A stretch of 64,000 bases of DNA from Zygnema cylindricum (Eukaryota; Streptophyta; Zygnematophyceae; Zygnematales; Zygnemataceae): assembly GCA_037447655.1 (NCBI GenBank), contig JBBHKE010000339.1, positions 186,001 through 250,000 on the forward strand, given 5' to 3'. A program made the position numbers and the translations under genes. Below are positions 47,956-59,208 of this stretch, piece after piece (positions within the stretch are counted from its first letter, which is position 1; each line of letters opens with the position of its first letter). Under the pieces are notes generated by a model that ran no database searches, was not told the DNA's origin, and saw only the letters and a program-made list of their open reading frames with translations.

Positions 47956-48766
47956 TAGTGTTGGGTATTGGGTAAATTCATATCGCGATAATCTCGATAT
48001 TCGATATATCGAATAACGATCGAGCAGAATCCTCGATCTATCGTACCAAGACCAACATAAATTATCGCGATATATATCGCGATATATAGTATTTTTAAAA
48101 TTTCATATTCTATATTTTTATATAGTATGTTATTTTAGCGAAAATGACATATTGTCTGATACGCCACGTACGACGTGATTTTCGTTCCGTGACTTAAAGG
48201 TAGACGCCTCAAAATCTAACCGACAAAAAAGCACAAATTTTGTAATTCATATAATTACTTATTTGGGGTATGGTTACATCAAGTGGTCTTTGTGATAGTA
48301 CGGACAACAAAATTATGTAAACAAGTTTTAACATACGTGTTTTGATTTGAGTGGTTCCTTGTAAGTTGACGATCAAAACTCTAAAATCGTCGAAAATTTG
48401 AAAACCGACCATTTTCGTATGGAAATCCGTACTTGCGTACTATGTATGGGTACTTCACAAGTATACCGCGTCAATGTACCTCAAAGATCTCCTTCACTCT
48501 GATGACTTTCACGGAAAAACCGTATTTATTTTCGGCAAAGATTTTACGGTCACCTTGTCCGAAGGCACGTGACTTTGATGACCTGTGATTTTTTTTTTGT
48601 TTTTTTTTTAAAGCTTCGATATATTGGCGATACAATATATCAGCAACACATCGGCAATATTTCGCGATATTTTCATTTTCGATATATCGAAGCGATATCG
48701 ATTGTCCAGTATCAAAAATTTAATATATATCGAATATCGGCAAATGGTCCTTGATACCCAACACTA
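47956..48766 (+). mobile_element. TIR element, TATCGA-rich family, copy 2
   Basis: It begins TAGTGTTGGGTATTGGG and ends GATACCCAACACTA. It is the reverse complement counterpart of 4966-5811. Dense ATATCGCGATATAT palindromes sit near both ends. No transposase is seen. Confidence 0.85.
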
Positions 48767-50150
48767 ATGAACACGTAAATGTTTTGTTTGATCACCTAAA
48801 ATTTATGCGTTTTTGTCCGTACTCCGTACCGTGTATGTCCTTAACAGGTATTCTTTTTCGACGTTTGTTTCTTGAACTACTATTGGCTGCAGTAGTGTTG
48901 TAAAATACTGTCATTTTTCCTATGATTATAAATTGATTTAATTTCAGAGATCGAGCGATGTGACAACATCAAATAGATTTGAACCATAACCAATATTTTT
49001 TAGGAGGCCATACACTTGTTGACGGCTAGTTGGCGCAATCTTTTTTTGCCGCTTCTCCTTTCTTGAACAAAGTGAGGTCGATTTTTTTTGTTTGTGAGGA
49101 AACGTGCTCACGTGTCCGTACACTTCTTACATAAACTGAAAACTTTTTGTTTCCATAGCGAAAAGCCCTAATTTTTGGTGCCACCATGTTTGTACGTTAT
49201 TGGCCGGTATAGTGGTGATCAATATTGGAGTCTTTTAGGATTTTTCTTAAGGTTTCTTACGTTCTTAAGGTTTTTTGGTAACACTAATTCAGTCGTGACT
49301 TTTTTCCGGCATTTGAACGCGTCTCAAAAAAAATCCCAATCCAAAATAATAATAGAATATGTAACGCGGAAATTAATTGAAATAACAAAAACAAATGTGG
49401 CATGAAGCGAAATTACACCATACAAATCTGCTAATTAATGTAGTTGAACGACACTTTGTCAATGATAGTCAACAGTCAATTAAAACAAAATAAATGTATG
49501 ATAAATGAAAACCATATTGGGGCACAGTCGTCCACTGAAACGACACGAAGAATTGAAACGACAGACTAAATCGTATCACGCAACAAAAGTTAACATCTAA
49601 TAAATATATTTCATGAAAAAGACAAAATTTTACGCTAAATACTCGTATGTTACGGGTTTATTAATTATTTGCTATCAAAATCCAGGGCGGAAAGGTTCAT
49701 GTATATAGAAGAAGATGAAGAAGCCAAGTGGATGGTTTAATTCACGTTTCATTTATATAAGGTGTTTTATTAAATGTAAAAGTTTCACATTAATTTGAGC
49801 TTTCGATCTCATTCTAATGAACGATATGAATGAATGGACTGAATATAAAATGTGGTATTAAATACTTTAATGTTAAATCCATAATACACATTTAACCATT
49901 AGCATTATTCAACCATTATTCGTTTAAACAGAATACTAATGATTTTTAATTATTTTATATTAAGGTGTTGCATATATTTTTTTATATATTTTTTATCAAT
50001 ACATAATGTTACAAAAGAAGCAAACAAAAAAAAGACAAACAAAATAAATAACCACAATACAACCTTGATCACATAGCAAAAACAGAAGAAACAAATGTAA
50101 ACATAACAAAGAAAATAATATGAAAAAAATAAAAAACATCAGACTTAACT
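48767..50150. other. AT-rich intergenic stretch, no gene recognised
   Basis: No coding similarity and no strong repeat seen by eye. Confidence 0.45.
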
Positions 50151-50155
50151 AGGAT

Positions 50156-50830
50156 TCAACAAACTTAGTCTAAAGACCTAGAAGGTTGGAACAACGTCAT
50201 TATCAGTTCGATGGCTGACTAACACTACAAACACGTATTTTCTTTTATATTTTTTCATAGTTATAATATGTTGATTACTTTAAGTATTTTTTGTTTGTTT
50301 TCGATTAAGCAACTTAGTCGAAGACCTAAATGGTTACATAAACATCATTATCAGCTCAAAGGTTGACTAACATTACAATCACTTAATATTTATAAATTTT
50401 CATTGTTTTTTATTGTAGATTGATTACTTAGAGTACTTTGTTTTTATTTTTCTTTTTTTGTGATCTACCAACTCAGTCATAAAACTTTGAAGGTTGCATA
50501 AACATCACTATCAACTCGGAGGCAGACGAACATTACAAACACTTGTTTTCATTGATAATATTTGTTTGTTACATTACATTGTTACTTTGATTATTTTTTT
50601 TTTTGTTTTTCGATCAACCAACTTAGTCTAAATACCAAAAAAGTTGTTGAACATCATTATAAGCTTAAAGGCTAACCAACATTATAAACATTGGTATAAT
50701 TATTTTTTTAAATACAACACAAATACTTTTATTACTTTGTGTCGGTGATATTTGAGTACTTTGTTTTCTTTTATGTGACCAACATTACAAACATTGGTTT
50801 TTTTTTTCTTTGAAATACAATACAAGTACT
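50156..50830 (+). repeat. Tandem repeat, period about 150 bp, four to five units
   Basis: Each unit has AACTTAGTC.A(A)AGACC, AAGGTT...AACATCATTATCA.CTC, GACTAACA.TACAA.CAC and a T-rich part with TTGATTACTTT. Starts are near 50160, 50310, 50468 and 50615, with a partial unit near 50775. It looks like a small satellite array. Confidence 0.85.
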
Positions 50831-50989
50831 TTAAATACTTTGTTTCGGGGATGCTTTGATTGCTTTGTTATTTTTATAATGTTACTTTCAAATAAGCAAG
50901 TATTACTGATACTTTTGTTTATGTGGAAAAACATGACAAATACTTTGTTTCTTAGGGTGGACTTCCATTTGCGAAAAAGTGGGGTTTTT

Positions 50990-52080
50990 TACTGAAGGCC
51001 ATACCGTTTCGTACAGGTTCGTACAAAAAAAATTTTTTTTCAACGAAAACAATATTACAAAAATTGTCCAAGGTTGTAGGCGTAAGCTAGGACCGTCGGA
51101 TTCAATTGCACTTTTTATCCATGAAGCCACGTCACTAACCCTACAGTATGTTAGGACCGTGCACAGTGAGGACAGTTATCGAATACAGAACGTGTAAAAA
51201 TAGGCCGCGTGGAAAAGGTAAAAAGAATCCACGATGAGCGCGCGCGTATGTGTGTACACGTCGCAAGGGCCTTGTGCCTTCCCCTAGGGTGGCTGCGAAT
51301 TCGCTGAAATTATCCCGTCACGCTCTCACAATCAAAGTTTGCCGCCGCCTTTTTGTCGTTGCGTTTTGAAATTTTGGATAGTGCATTTAACGCCCTCTGT
51401 ACGAGTCATTAATTACACCTCCGCTAGTACAGATATTATCTCCGTTGGTACAGATATTGACTCCGCTTGTAAAGATATTGCGTTCTAACATTGCATTCGA
51501 AGATTCTTTCAAGATTTTTAGCATCGAATATTAACCTACGTGTTCCAACCAGAATGAGCCACGCTAGTTTACAGACGCCACCTAATGGAAGGCACGCCTT
51601 TCAGTATAATTTTCCGTACAATTAATGGGACTCCTAATGGAAGTCCACCCTTAAAGTGTGATTTTTTAAAGTGTGTTTGTTCAAAAAAATAAAATATACT
51701 TGTTTATTTTGATAAGAAGAGATTCTTACCCTTATTCGTTTAGGAATTATTGTAGCAGTTTTTTCAAAACTGTCCAATTTGTAATGAAATTTGTTTTGAA
51801 AATTATGTTGGAAAACCTGCCTATAAAAAAAAAATGTCATTTTTTTTTAAGGATTGTTAATTTTTTTACATTTGTAGGAAAAAAAAAATTGTAATTGATC
51901 GTACCTTAACAATGAATGTTCCTTCATATGATTCGAAAATGGAATCTTTTGCAATTTTTGTTAACTTTATTGTCCATTGGTTGCAGGTGATTCCACTCCG
52001 GGCTAGTATTGTTGCCGAGAAGATCTTTCCATATCGAACTTCATTACCTATATGAAAAGAGTATTTATGTTGTGTACGGG
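50990..52080. other. Intergenic, no gene recognised
   Basis: It includes a short 25-bp tandem (CTCCGYTNGTACAGATATT, three units at 51419-51480). It also includes ATGGAAGTCCACCCT near 51637, which is the inverse of AGGGTGGACTTCCAT near 50955. The pair may bound a roughly 680-bp inverted-repeat element (50952-51655). Confidence 0.5.
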
Positions 52081-52083
52081 AAT

Positions 52084-52648
52084 CATAGGTCGCAAACAGT
52101 CAGCTGAAACCATGACCGACCATTAACCGACCACCCTCGCCGGATCCGTAACGCATTCGATTGCCAAATTTTGGGTTTCGGGCAGTTTGGGGCAGTCGAT
52201 TCACCAGAAAATAAAAGTCGGTTACCGTCAGTTAACCAAAAAACCAAAAAAATGAAAATTTTGTACTGTCCATACAATCCAACATTATTTTACTTTGTAC
52301 CTTTTGGTATCGTGGAAGTACGTGACATCATGATTAGCATCGCAAATCTGACACGGTTGTAACACTATTCATTTCGCAAATCTAAGGGAACACGACAAAT
52401 CGTAATTATTCGCTTATTCATACGACGTGAAAAACTCAGATTTTTATTTGTATTTTATCGGTTACGGGCGGGTACTGTTAGTCGCGAGCAATCGAGTTTC
52501 GGTTAACTTTTATTTTCGTAAACGCTGGTCGGTTAATGGTTAACAATTTTGGAACGTGACAAAACCCGCTCGGTCGTCGGTTACTCAGATTTTGAACAAA
52601 ACAACGTTCGGTTTCGGTTATATAAAATTTTGAATTTTGCGACCTCTG
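52084..52648 (-). mobile_element. hAT-type TIR element, copy 2, with perfect 8-bp target duplication
   Basis: The ends are CATAGGTCGCAAAC and TTTTGCGACCTCTG. The flanks are ACGGGAAT at 52076-52083 and at 52649-52656. The interior matches the 27.8-29.2 kb element in the opposite orientation (e.g. TTTTGTACTGTCCATA, GTGACATCATGATTAGC). Confidence 0.9.
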
Positions 52649-52659
52649 ACGGGAATGAT

Positions 52660-53080
52660 AAACAGGATACGGTTGGATAAGAACCGGGACGATTTCGAGT
52701 CTAACCTCGATCCTGTGATTTCTCGTCCAGCCTCGGTCTTGTGATTTCTCTCCGGCGATGAAAAGGCCTCCTGAATTGTTAGAGGCTCCTCTGTAGCTGC
52801 AAAAAAAACAAAGTGAGAGCTTGCTTGCAGACGGCTGCTAGATCTCCTTCCCCCCGGATATGTTGAGGTTGAAATCGTTGGCAGCCTCGGATTGGACTGC
52901 CTTGTTTGAGCCACGACTTGTGCTGGTTCTGCCGGTGTATTAGTTCGTTCCATCTGAGTCGGAGCATGGGGTAAAACATCGTGTGAACGCACAACTGGGA
53001 CTGAAGGAATAGCTGTCTCACTTGGCGGTGGAAAGAAAAACCGCTGCGTATGGTGAAAAATGACATATTCATGTTGTTCC
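52660..53080 (-). pseudogene. Ty1/copia polyprotein scrap (integrase-RT linker)
   Basis: The minus strand reads, in one frame, 'HEYVIFHHTQRFFFPPPSE', then 'GGRRSSSRLQASSHFVFF' and 'ATEEPLTIQEAFSSPE'. This combination of an Arg/Ser-rich 'RRSSR' stretch with 'EPLTxxEA' is typical of the segment between integrase and reverse transcriptase in copia polyproteins. Neither catalytic domain is present. A hAT element lies directly beside it. Confidence 0.6.
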
Positions 53081-53530
53081 TTTGCCGGTTACTTCTTTGC
53101 TCGATTTTGCGTCAATCTTTGTGTTGTTTTGGGTCGCGTCTAAAAATATTCGTACGGGCGTCTAGATCAGTACAATAGTAGTTTAACGTGTTGATAAACA
53201 TGACATCGTCTATGCCCATAAAACGGGCATTTTTAATAGTGCATAATTCTTTTGTTAATTTTATACTCCTATTGTCCGCTTATCTCAACGTGACACGAAT
53301 GCATATCTCCGAAACTCTCCGTACAATATCGGCGTATTTGCTCCTTCAATCTTTCTCTATTTCAGAATCCACGGCACTTCTTAGTGACCCAAGCCGTCGT
53401 GTCCATTTGTCGCATTGACGCTTTTTCTTGCCAGTTCGCCATTGGCTACCGTACTGTACTTTGGGCGTTACTGCTCACAAAAATCCAATTACATAAATAG
53501 TGAAAAAGATTTGAACCGGAGCGTATAATC

Positions 53531-53690
53531 TAGTGTTGTGTATCGGTAAGGATTTGTCGATAACCAATATGGACTTTTCTTCAGGTACCGGATAATTGAT
53601 ATATTGGTACGATATATCGTTATCGGTGTTATTGCCGATAAATAACCGATATTTATTGGTATATATTGGCGATAACACAAACCCATAAAA
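53531..53690 (+). mobile_element. Fragment of a TATCGA-family TIR element
   Basis: It begins TAGTGTTGTGTATCGGTAAG and continues with GATAACCGATAT-type repeats, then fades. The other end is missing. Confidence 0.6.
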
Positions 53691-54156
53691 CAACGAAGTA
53701 AAAGCAGTTGCGGAGCATTTTGCAATGCGACCCAACGAGGAGGGCCTTGTGGGGGAGGCGGTATTTGCTCCAAAGTCACCAACGTGACGTCACCCACATG
53801 CGCATGCAATGAAGGATACAGCAACCAAGCCAACAAGTTCACTTGCAAATGTACGTTCCCTTTCACAAGACTCACACTAAAATGTCTTTTTAAAAGGAAA
53901 TAACAATGAATTGCCAATTTTTATTCTTCTATTCTCATGCTTGCTTTACCAATAAGATATTTGTAGTAGCATCTTCCTATATGAAAATAACGTCTAGTTT
54001 AGAAGATTATAATGATATAAAGCGTGAAAGTGTAGGATTTTCCAACAAAAGTCAATAAGCTGAATTTTGACATTTGAAAATAAATTCAGTAAATTTTCAC
54101 ATTACTAAGCAACAATGCACCAACGTTTTTTTTTTTTTTTTTTTTTGTATTTTTTG

Positions 54157-54627
54157 TAGTGTTGTGTATCGTCAAGAAATTTATCGCGATAACACCGATA
54201 CCAATAGTTATCGATTATCGAACCGTCAGGTGTCCCGATATATCGCTCCGAGACCAACAAATTACTCATCGGCGATAAGTGGAAAATATATAGTATGTTA
54301 TATAATAGTACTTTATATTATAGTGTATTATATTTTTTACTGTATATAGCATGGCATGTCATATGTAAAAAACTGTTCTGTAATTTGTGTAACGAAATAA
54401 CAGTGGATCAGTACGACGGCATAAACCGTACACTCGTATGGTACAAACCGTAAGATTATCATTGAAAGTTATCGGTACCGGTGTTATCGCGATTAAAAAC
54501 CGATATTATCGGTTTTTTATCGGGGATAACACCAGTTTCGTTATATCGTGCCAATATATCGATTATCGGCAATCCAAAAAAAAATACATATCGATTGTCG
54601 GCAAAACCTTGCTGATACACAACACTA
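54157..54627 (+). mobile_element. TIR element, TATCGA-related family, short copy
   Basis: It begins TAGTGTTGTGTATCG and ends GATACACAACACTA. The interior has CGATAACACCGATA and its mirror, plus TATATCG palindromes. At 471 bp it is about half the length of the copies at 5 kb and 48 kb. Confidence 0.85.
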
Positions 54628-54931
54628 ATTTTTGGGGAAGCTCAAAATTTATAGCAACAAAGTAATTGTCAATATGCAATAATAGTCGTAAGACTCAAGA
54701 TAGTTCATAATTAGCTTAGTGATGATCATGTCACGAATTTCCATAGCTATCAACTGTATCAAAAATATGATTTTATAACTATCTATTGTAGGACATGGAA
54801 TGCTTCAATCGCCAACCCGATATATAAGTGACATCCAAAACAACATGTCACAAATCCCCCAGTGCAAAGTACTCGCACCAAATATCTCCATACCAATGCA
54901 TAGACGCGAATCGAAGTATAGGGCTTTATGC

Positions 54932-55623
54932 CAGAGGTCGCAAAAGTAAAAAAAAATCATACCCGAAACCGACCGTTTTTTTTTTTTCAAAATCTGAGTA
55001 GCCGACGTCCGATGGAGTTTTGTCACGCTCCAAAATTGTTCAACCGTTAATCGACCGTCGTTTACGAAAAAAAAAATTAACCGAATCTTGATTTTTCGCG
55101 ACTAACCGTGCCCGCGTGTAACCGAAAAAGTACAAAATTAATCAATGTACGACGAAATAAGCCAATAATTACGATTTGTCGCGTTCCCTAAGATTTGCGA
55201 AATGAATAGTGACTACGGTGTCAGATTTGCGACGCTTTGTCGCGTTCCGTAAGATTTTCAAAATGAATACTGTACTACCGTGTCAAATTTTTGACGCTTT
55301 GTCGCGTTCCCTTTGATTTGCCAAATAAATAGCTTACTAAAGTACCGTGTCATATTTGCGACGCTAATCATGATGTCACGTACTTCCACGATGCACAAAG
55401 TGTACAAAGTACAAGAATGTTGGATTATAGGGACAGTACAAAATTTTCATTTTTTTTGGTTTTTTGGCTGATCGACCGTAACCGACCGTTTTTTTTTTCC
55501 TGGTGAATGAACCGACCGTAACCGCCCGACCTCGAAAATTTGGCAACCGAATCCGTTCCGGATCCGGTGCGGGCGGTCGGTTAACGGTCGGTCACGGTTT
55601 CGGTTGACCGTTTGCGACCTCTG
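54932..55623 (+). mobile_element. hAT-type TIR element, copy 3
   Basis: It begins CAGAGGTCGCAAAAG and ends TTTGCGACCTCTG. The interior is collinear with 27837-29179 but without the nested insertion. The flanks do not form an 8-bp duplication, so the locus has rearranged or the target copy has decayed. Confidence 0.88.
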
Positions 55624-56191
55624 CCCTCAGTTATGTGTTGTTTCATTCGATACTGTAATTTTATGTCGGTTCGGTTTGGTGCGAGCGTCGAGCAGTTTTC
55701 ATTTGTACGAATCGCACGCTTGTCGATTTCGAAGAAATGTTGGTTCGCGAAGCGTGACGCGATTTTTTCGTTCGCGGAAATATTTTATTTGTACGACGAA
55801 CCGGCAATATTTACGTATGAGACTTCAGTTTCAAGAGGTTTCGTTTCACTTTGCGTCTAAGTTCAATGTAAGGCTTAGACGATTAAATTTCAATTTTGCG
55901 GCTAAGTGCTCTCACCGTGGAGCTCACATAACGACAAAAAGTGACTGTCTGCAACACTTTTTACTTACATGTGGTTGCCGCAGTTTTGTTACCGTAAACG
56001 TCGCCGGCCGTGTGAATTGCTAAATTTATTATGACGGTCGACGTTCGCAAGCGCGACATAATTTTAAGCGGTTGAAAAATATTTTCAAAGTCAAAGTTGT
56101 TCAACCGATTGACCGTCAAATTCGTACTCAACGGTGCTTTATTTGTATCTGTGTGTACTTCAAACGTACGCTGTTTGACAAAATGACGTAA
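55624..56191. other. Spacer between TIR elements, no gene recognised
   Basis: Short open frames (e.g. around 55612-55860) have no recognisable content. Confidence 0.4.
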
Positions 56192-57015
56192 GAGTGCGTC
56201 TGTGTGTGCTTAAGTAAGGGTTTTTTTCTGTCGTTTTCCTGTAAAACTTAGAGCCGTATCGCGTAAGCTTCATTCGTACAATAAAATAGAAAAAAAGAGA
56301 AGTACATTTTGCGTCATCATCGAATTTAAAATGTACTACATGTTGTCGTCTTTTGTTTTTCGACCCACTTCGACGACAAAAAACGTCATCTTCAACTTTA
56401 TCTTTAAAATACAGGGCCGATGTGTTTTAAAATTAGGGATTTTCTATAAACAAATAGGAACACGTATTTGCACGTGTAATGTTTTGTTCAAAAACTTCAA
56501 ACGAATTAAAGCGACGTGGAAGTGTACAGGATTCGCTATGTTTTGTCCGGTTTTGTCTAATACGACAAAGAGAAGTACACAGTTTGTTTTGTTTTGTCAG
56601 TTTCCATCCGGTACGGAATTTTTTTTTGCAGGGGTCTCTAAGGTTCTTTGTCATTTCACGTCGAGCCGACAATAGACGGAAAGGCAAAACGCATCTTCTT
56701 CAACCGTGAAACGGCACAGACGCAAAGGCAAAACGCATCTTCTTCAACCGTGAAACGGCACAGGCTGGAGGGCGGTAGGTCTACAATATCACGAAAAGTC
56801 ACGCGACGTCACAAGCAGTTACGAAAAATAACGTGCGTCATCATAGATTGTAGACGTTGATAGCCGTCACGGGCTTTGTCGACGTATACAATCGTCACGC
56901 CCTTAAGTGACAATTTCGTTTGGTACACATAGCGACACCCGAAATCCGGGTCCGCCGGATCTGCGCTAAAAAACAAAAAAAAATCTCTAAGTTTGAAGTA
57001 CATAGAGACGCACCC
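56192..57015 (+). mobile_element. Harbinger-like TIR element, copy 3
   Basis: The termini are GAGTGCGTCTGTGTGTGC and CATAGAGACGCACCC. It is flanked by TAA at 56189-56191 and 57016-57018. The interior matches 43672-44334 and includes an internal duplication of CGCATCTTCTTCAACCGTG (about 56690 and 56735). Confidence 0.85.
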
Positions 57016-57109
57016 TAAGTGACTGTCCGCAACCAAAACAGTCAATGTCATTATCAATTCCCATAATGTAAATACTGTAATACAGTATATTATAAAATAC
57101 TATAGTATG

Positions 57110-57250
57110 CGTACTATATATTTTTTAAGTTATCGCCGATATGGAATTTGCTGGTCTCCGACCGATATATCGGAACCTCTGACCGTTCGATAGCCGATAG
57201 CTATCGGTATCGGTGTTATCGCGATAAGTTTTTTACCGATACACATCACT
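57110..57250 (+). repeat. Fragment of the TATCGA-related repeat
   Basis: GTTATCGCCGATAT, CCGATATATCGG and TCGGTATCGGTGTTATCGCG match the 54.2-54.6 kb element. It ends ACCGATACACATCACT. Confidence 0.6.
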
Positions 57251-57473
57251 TGCCATAGTCAACTCAAGTGAACCTTCCTAGACTTTTCATCGCTTATGTC
57301 TTGACTCTCTTGAACATAAAGACAAGATCACAAGAACAATAATGACAACTTTTTGACCAATTCACATGAATGTTTTTTGTAAGCTTTTCTACTAAAAGTA
57401 CGGGCAGATGTTAGGAGGGAACGGACAGCCAATGAATATTTTTTATTTCTTTCTTCACTTTCTTTTCTTTCAG

Positions 57474-57600
57474 GCTTACGACAAAAGGTACACTTTTGGT
57501 CAGTTCGGGAAATTTTATTTCGCAGTTCAGCTTGGAAACTTCTGGGAAGGTCAATTTTTACTCGTACGGATAGACGCTATACTTCCCGTTAACATTTGCA
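57474..57600 (+). other. Exon-like open segment, unidentified
   Basis: After a good acceptor (TTCTTTCTTTTCTTTCAG) the sequence reads 'AYDKRYTFGQFGKFYFAVQL', then 'GNFWEGQFLLVRIDAILPV'. It has balanced amino-acid composition unlike the surrounding spurious frames. I do not recognise it. No partner exon was found. Confidence 0.3.
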
Positions 57601-57998
57601 TCCAAAAAATTGTGCGCCGTGTCTTTGACTTTTTTTCGACTTTCGCGCTATATTAATTAGAAACAGTACATCACATGTGAAACTAAATAACTGTATTGTA
57701 AATTCCATGTCTCCGTTTCTGGTGACAGAAGCTGTAAGTAGCCCGCGAAATAAAAATTTCACACAAAAATACAAAAAGAGGGCAGATTGTCAGATTTTGA
57801 AATTTTGAATGTCAGTGAAGCGATTACCAGGAGTCCTAATTGGCTAATTGTTTCCAATAAGTACAAGAGAGTGGAATAGTGGACAACACGTACGGTACTG
57901 CAACCGATAAAATTACTGTGCCAGCTGGATTTGAAGTCCGTACAAAACAGCTGTATTTTCAAGAAAGATTGCGAACCACAAGTTTCCCCGTGTGGTGA

Positions 57999-58475
57999 AC
58001 CGTGTGAACCATAGTTCAAAAGTAGGTAAAAGTACACCCATACAATATGCCTATTGTACGCAAAAAATACAATATACCCTTAAGACCCATATTATATTGG
58101 CCGCAAAATGAAATAAAATAGTAACAGGGTTGAGTTGCACATGGATCAATAGAGAATTAAACGTCATGTCTAAATTTGAAAAAAAAAACGGACAAAAAAA
58201 TCATTTTCTGTGAGTTTTGAGTGACTTTTCATTTAAACCGTCAGATTCAGGCGATCGGACGGTCGATGATCAAAGTAGTGATCTAAGAAGATCACATGAA
58301 AAGCCCATAACACAACTTACGATAGGACTATCGTCAGATTGGACGATCGGACGGTCGCTGATCAAAGTAGTGACTTAAGACGATCACATGAAAAGCCCAT
58401 AACACAACTTACGATGAAGGCGCCGACAAAAGACCTACAATAGAAACGCCTACTTTTGAACTATGGTGTGAACCC
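57999..58475. repeat. Inverted-repeat-bounded segment with internal direct repeats
   Basis: GAACCATAGTTCAAAAGTAGG near 58007 is mirrored by CCTACTTTTGAACTATGGT near 58448. Inside, GATCGGACGGTCG.TGATC and AGTAGTGA..TAAGA.GATCAC, followed by AAAAGCCCATAACACAACTT, occur twice (about 58250 and 58347). It is probably a non-autonomous element. Confidence 0.65.
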
Positions 58476-58479
58476 TCAT

Positions 58480-59208
58480 TTCACCGTTCGAAATGCGTCG
58501 TAGGTTCACCACTGACAAGATACCTACCGGGTATCTGGTTAGAATTTACACGTTTAGGGTTTTTTAGGGTGTGGTTTGGTGTTTTTCATATAAAAAAAAC
58601 ACAAATTAATAAAAAACCTTAAACACATATATACATTTTTATGGCCGCGCGGCGCGGCGCGTCGTTAAACGAAATGATGATGGGAGGCAGACGTGGATCT
58701 AAAGTGTCTTGGAAGATTGCCGAAAATATTTGAAGAGATTCGATCTGGTGTTGAAAGGAGAAATGGAAATGACAGCGTTTAAATATAGCCAACCAGGTGT
58801 ACGAATTGTACGGTCTACGCTCAAAAGTCAAAACGACGACAGGGTTTTGAAAATGGGGTGACGTAGACGACAAAACCGGAGATTATAAAACAACTTGAAA
58901 TACGTCCAAATTCGCAAATCTATTGCACAACTTGTAGGGTTTTCTAGAGTTATATCTATTTTTTAGAATGTGAACCCAAAAGCCTATTGCATAGCTTAAA
59001 GTCAACTTTGAATTTTCATCCTTGGAAGGCTACAACCCTTATGTGAAATTTCATTCACAATTCTTGAAGCAATTTGTACCATTTAAGTTTAGTTAAAAGA
59101 ATCCAAGGTAATATCTGTTTTGCAAGTTAAGCAAATTCGAATTCACACAGCTAGATTCCAAATATTTTTTTTTTTTTATTATTATTCAAGCAAAATTAAA
59201 ATTTCAAG
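58480..59208. other. Upstream region of the SRPBCC gene
   Basis: It contains a GCGCGGCGCGGCGCG palindromic stretch (58647-58662), but no clear core promoter was identified. No upstream exon is recognised. Confidence 0.35.

Noticed and set aside
50156-50830. CRISPR-like array
   Set aside because: The 150-bp units are repeats throughout with no unique spacers, which fits a satellite.
55604-56023. Open frame of 139 residues beside the hAT element
   Set aside because: It begins inside the hAT terminus, has no recognisable domain, and shares its span with another frame.
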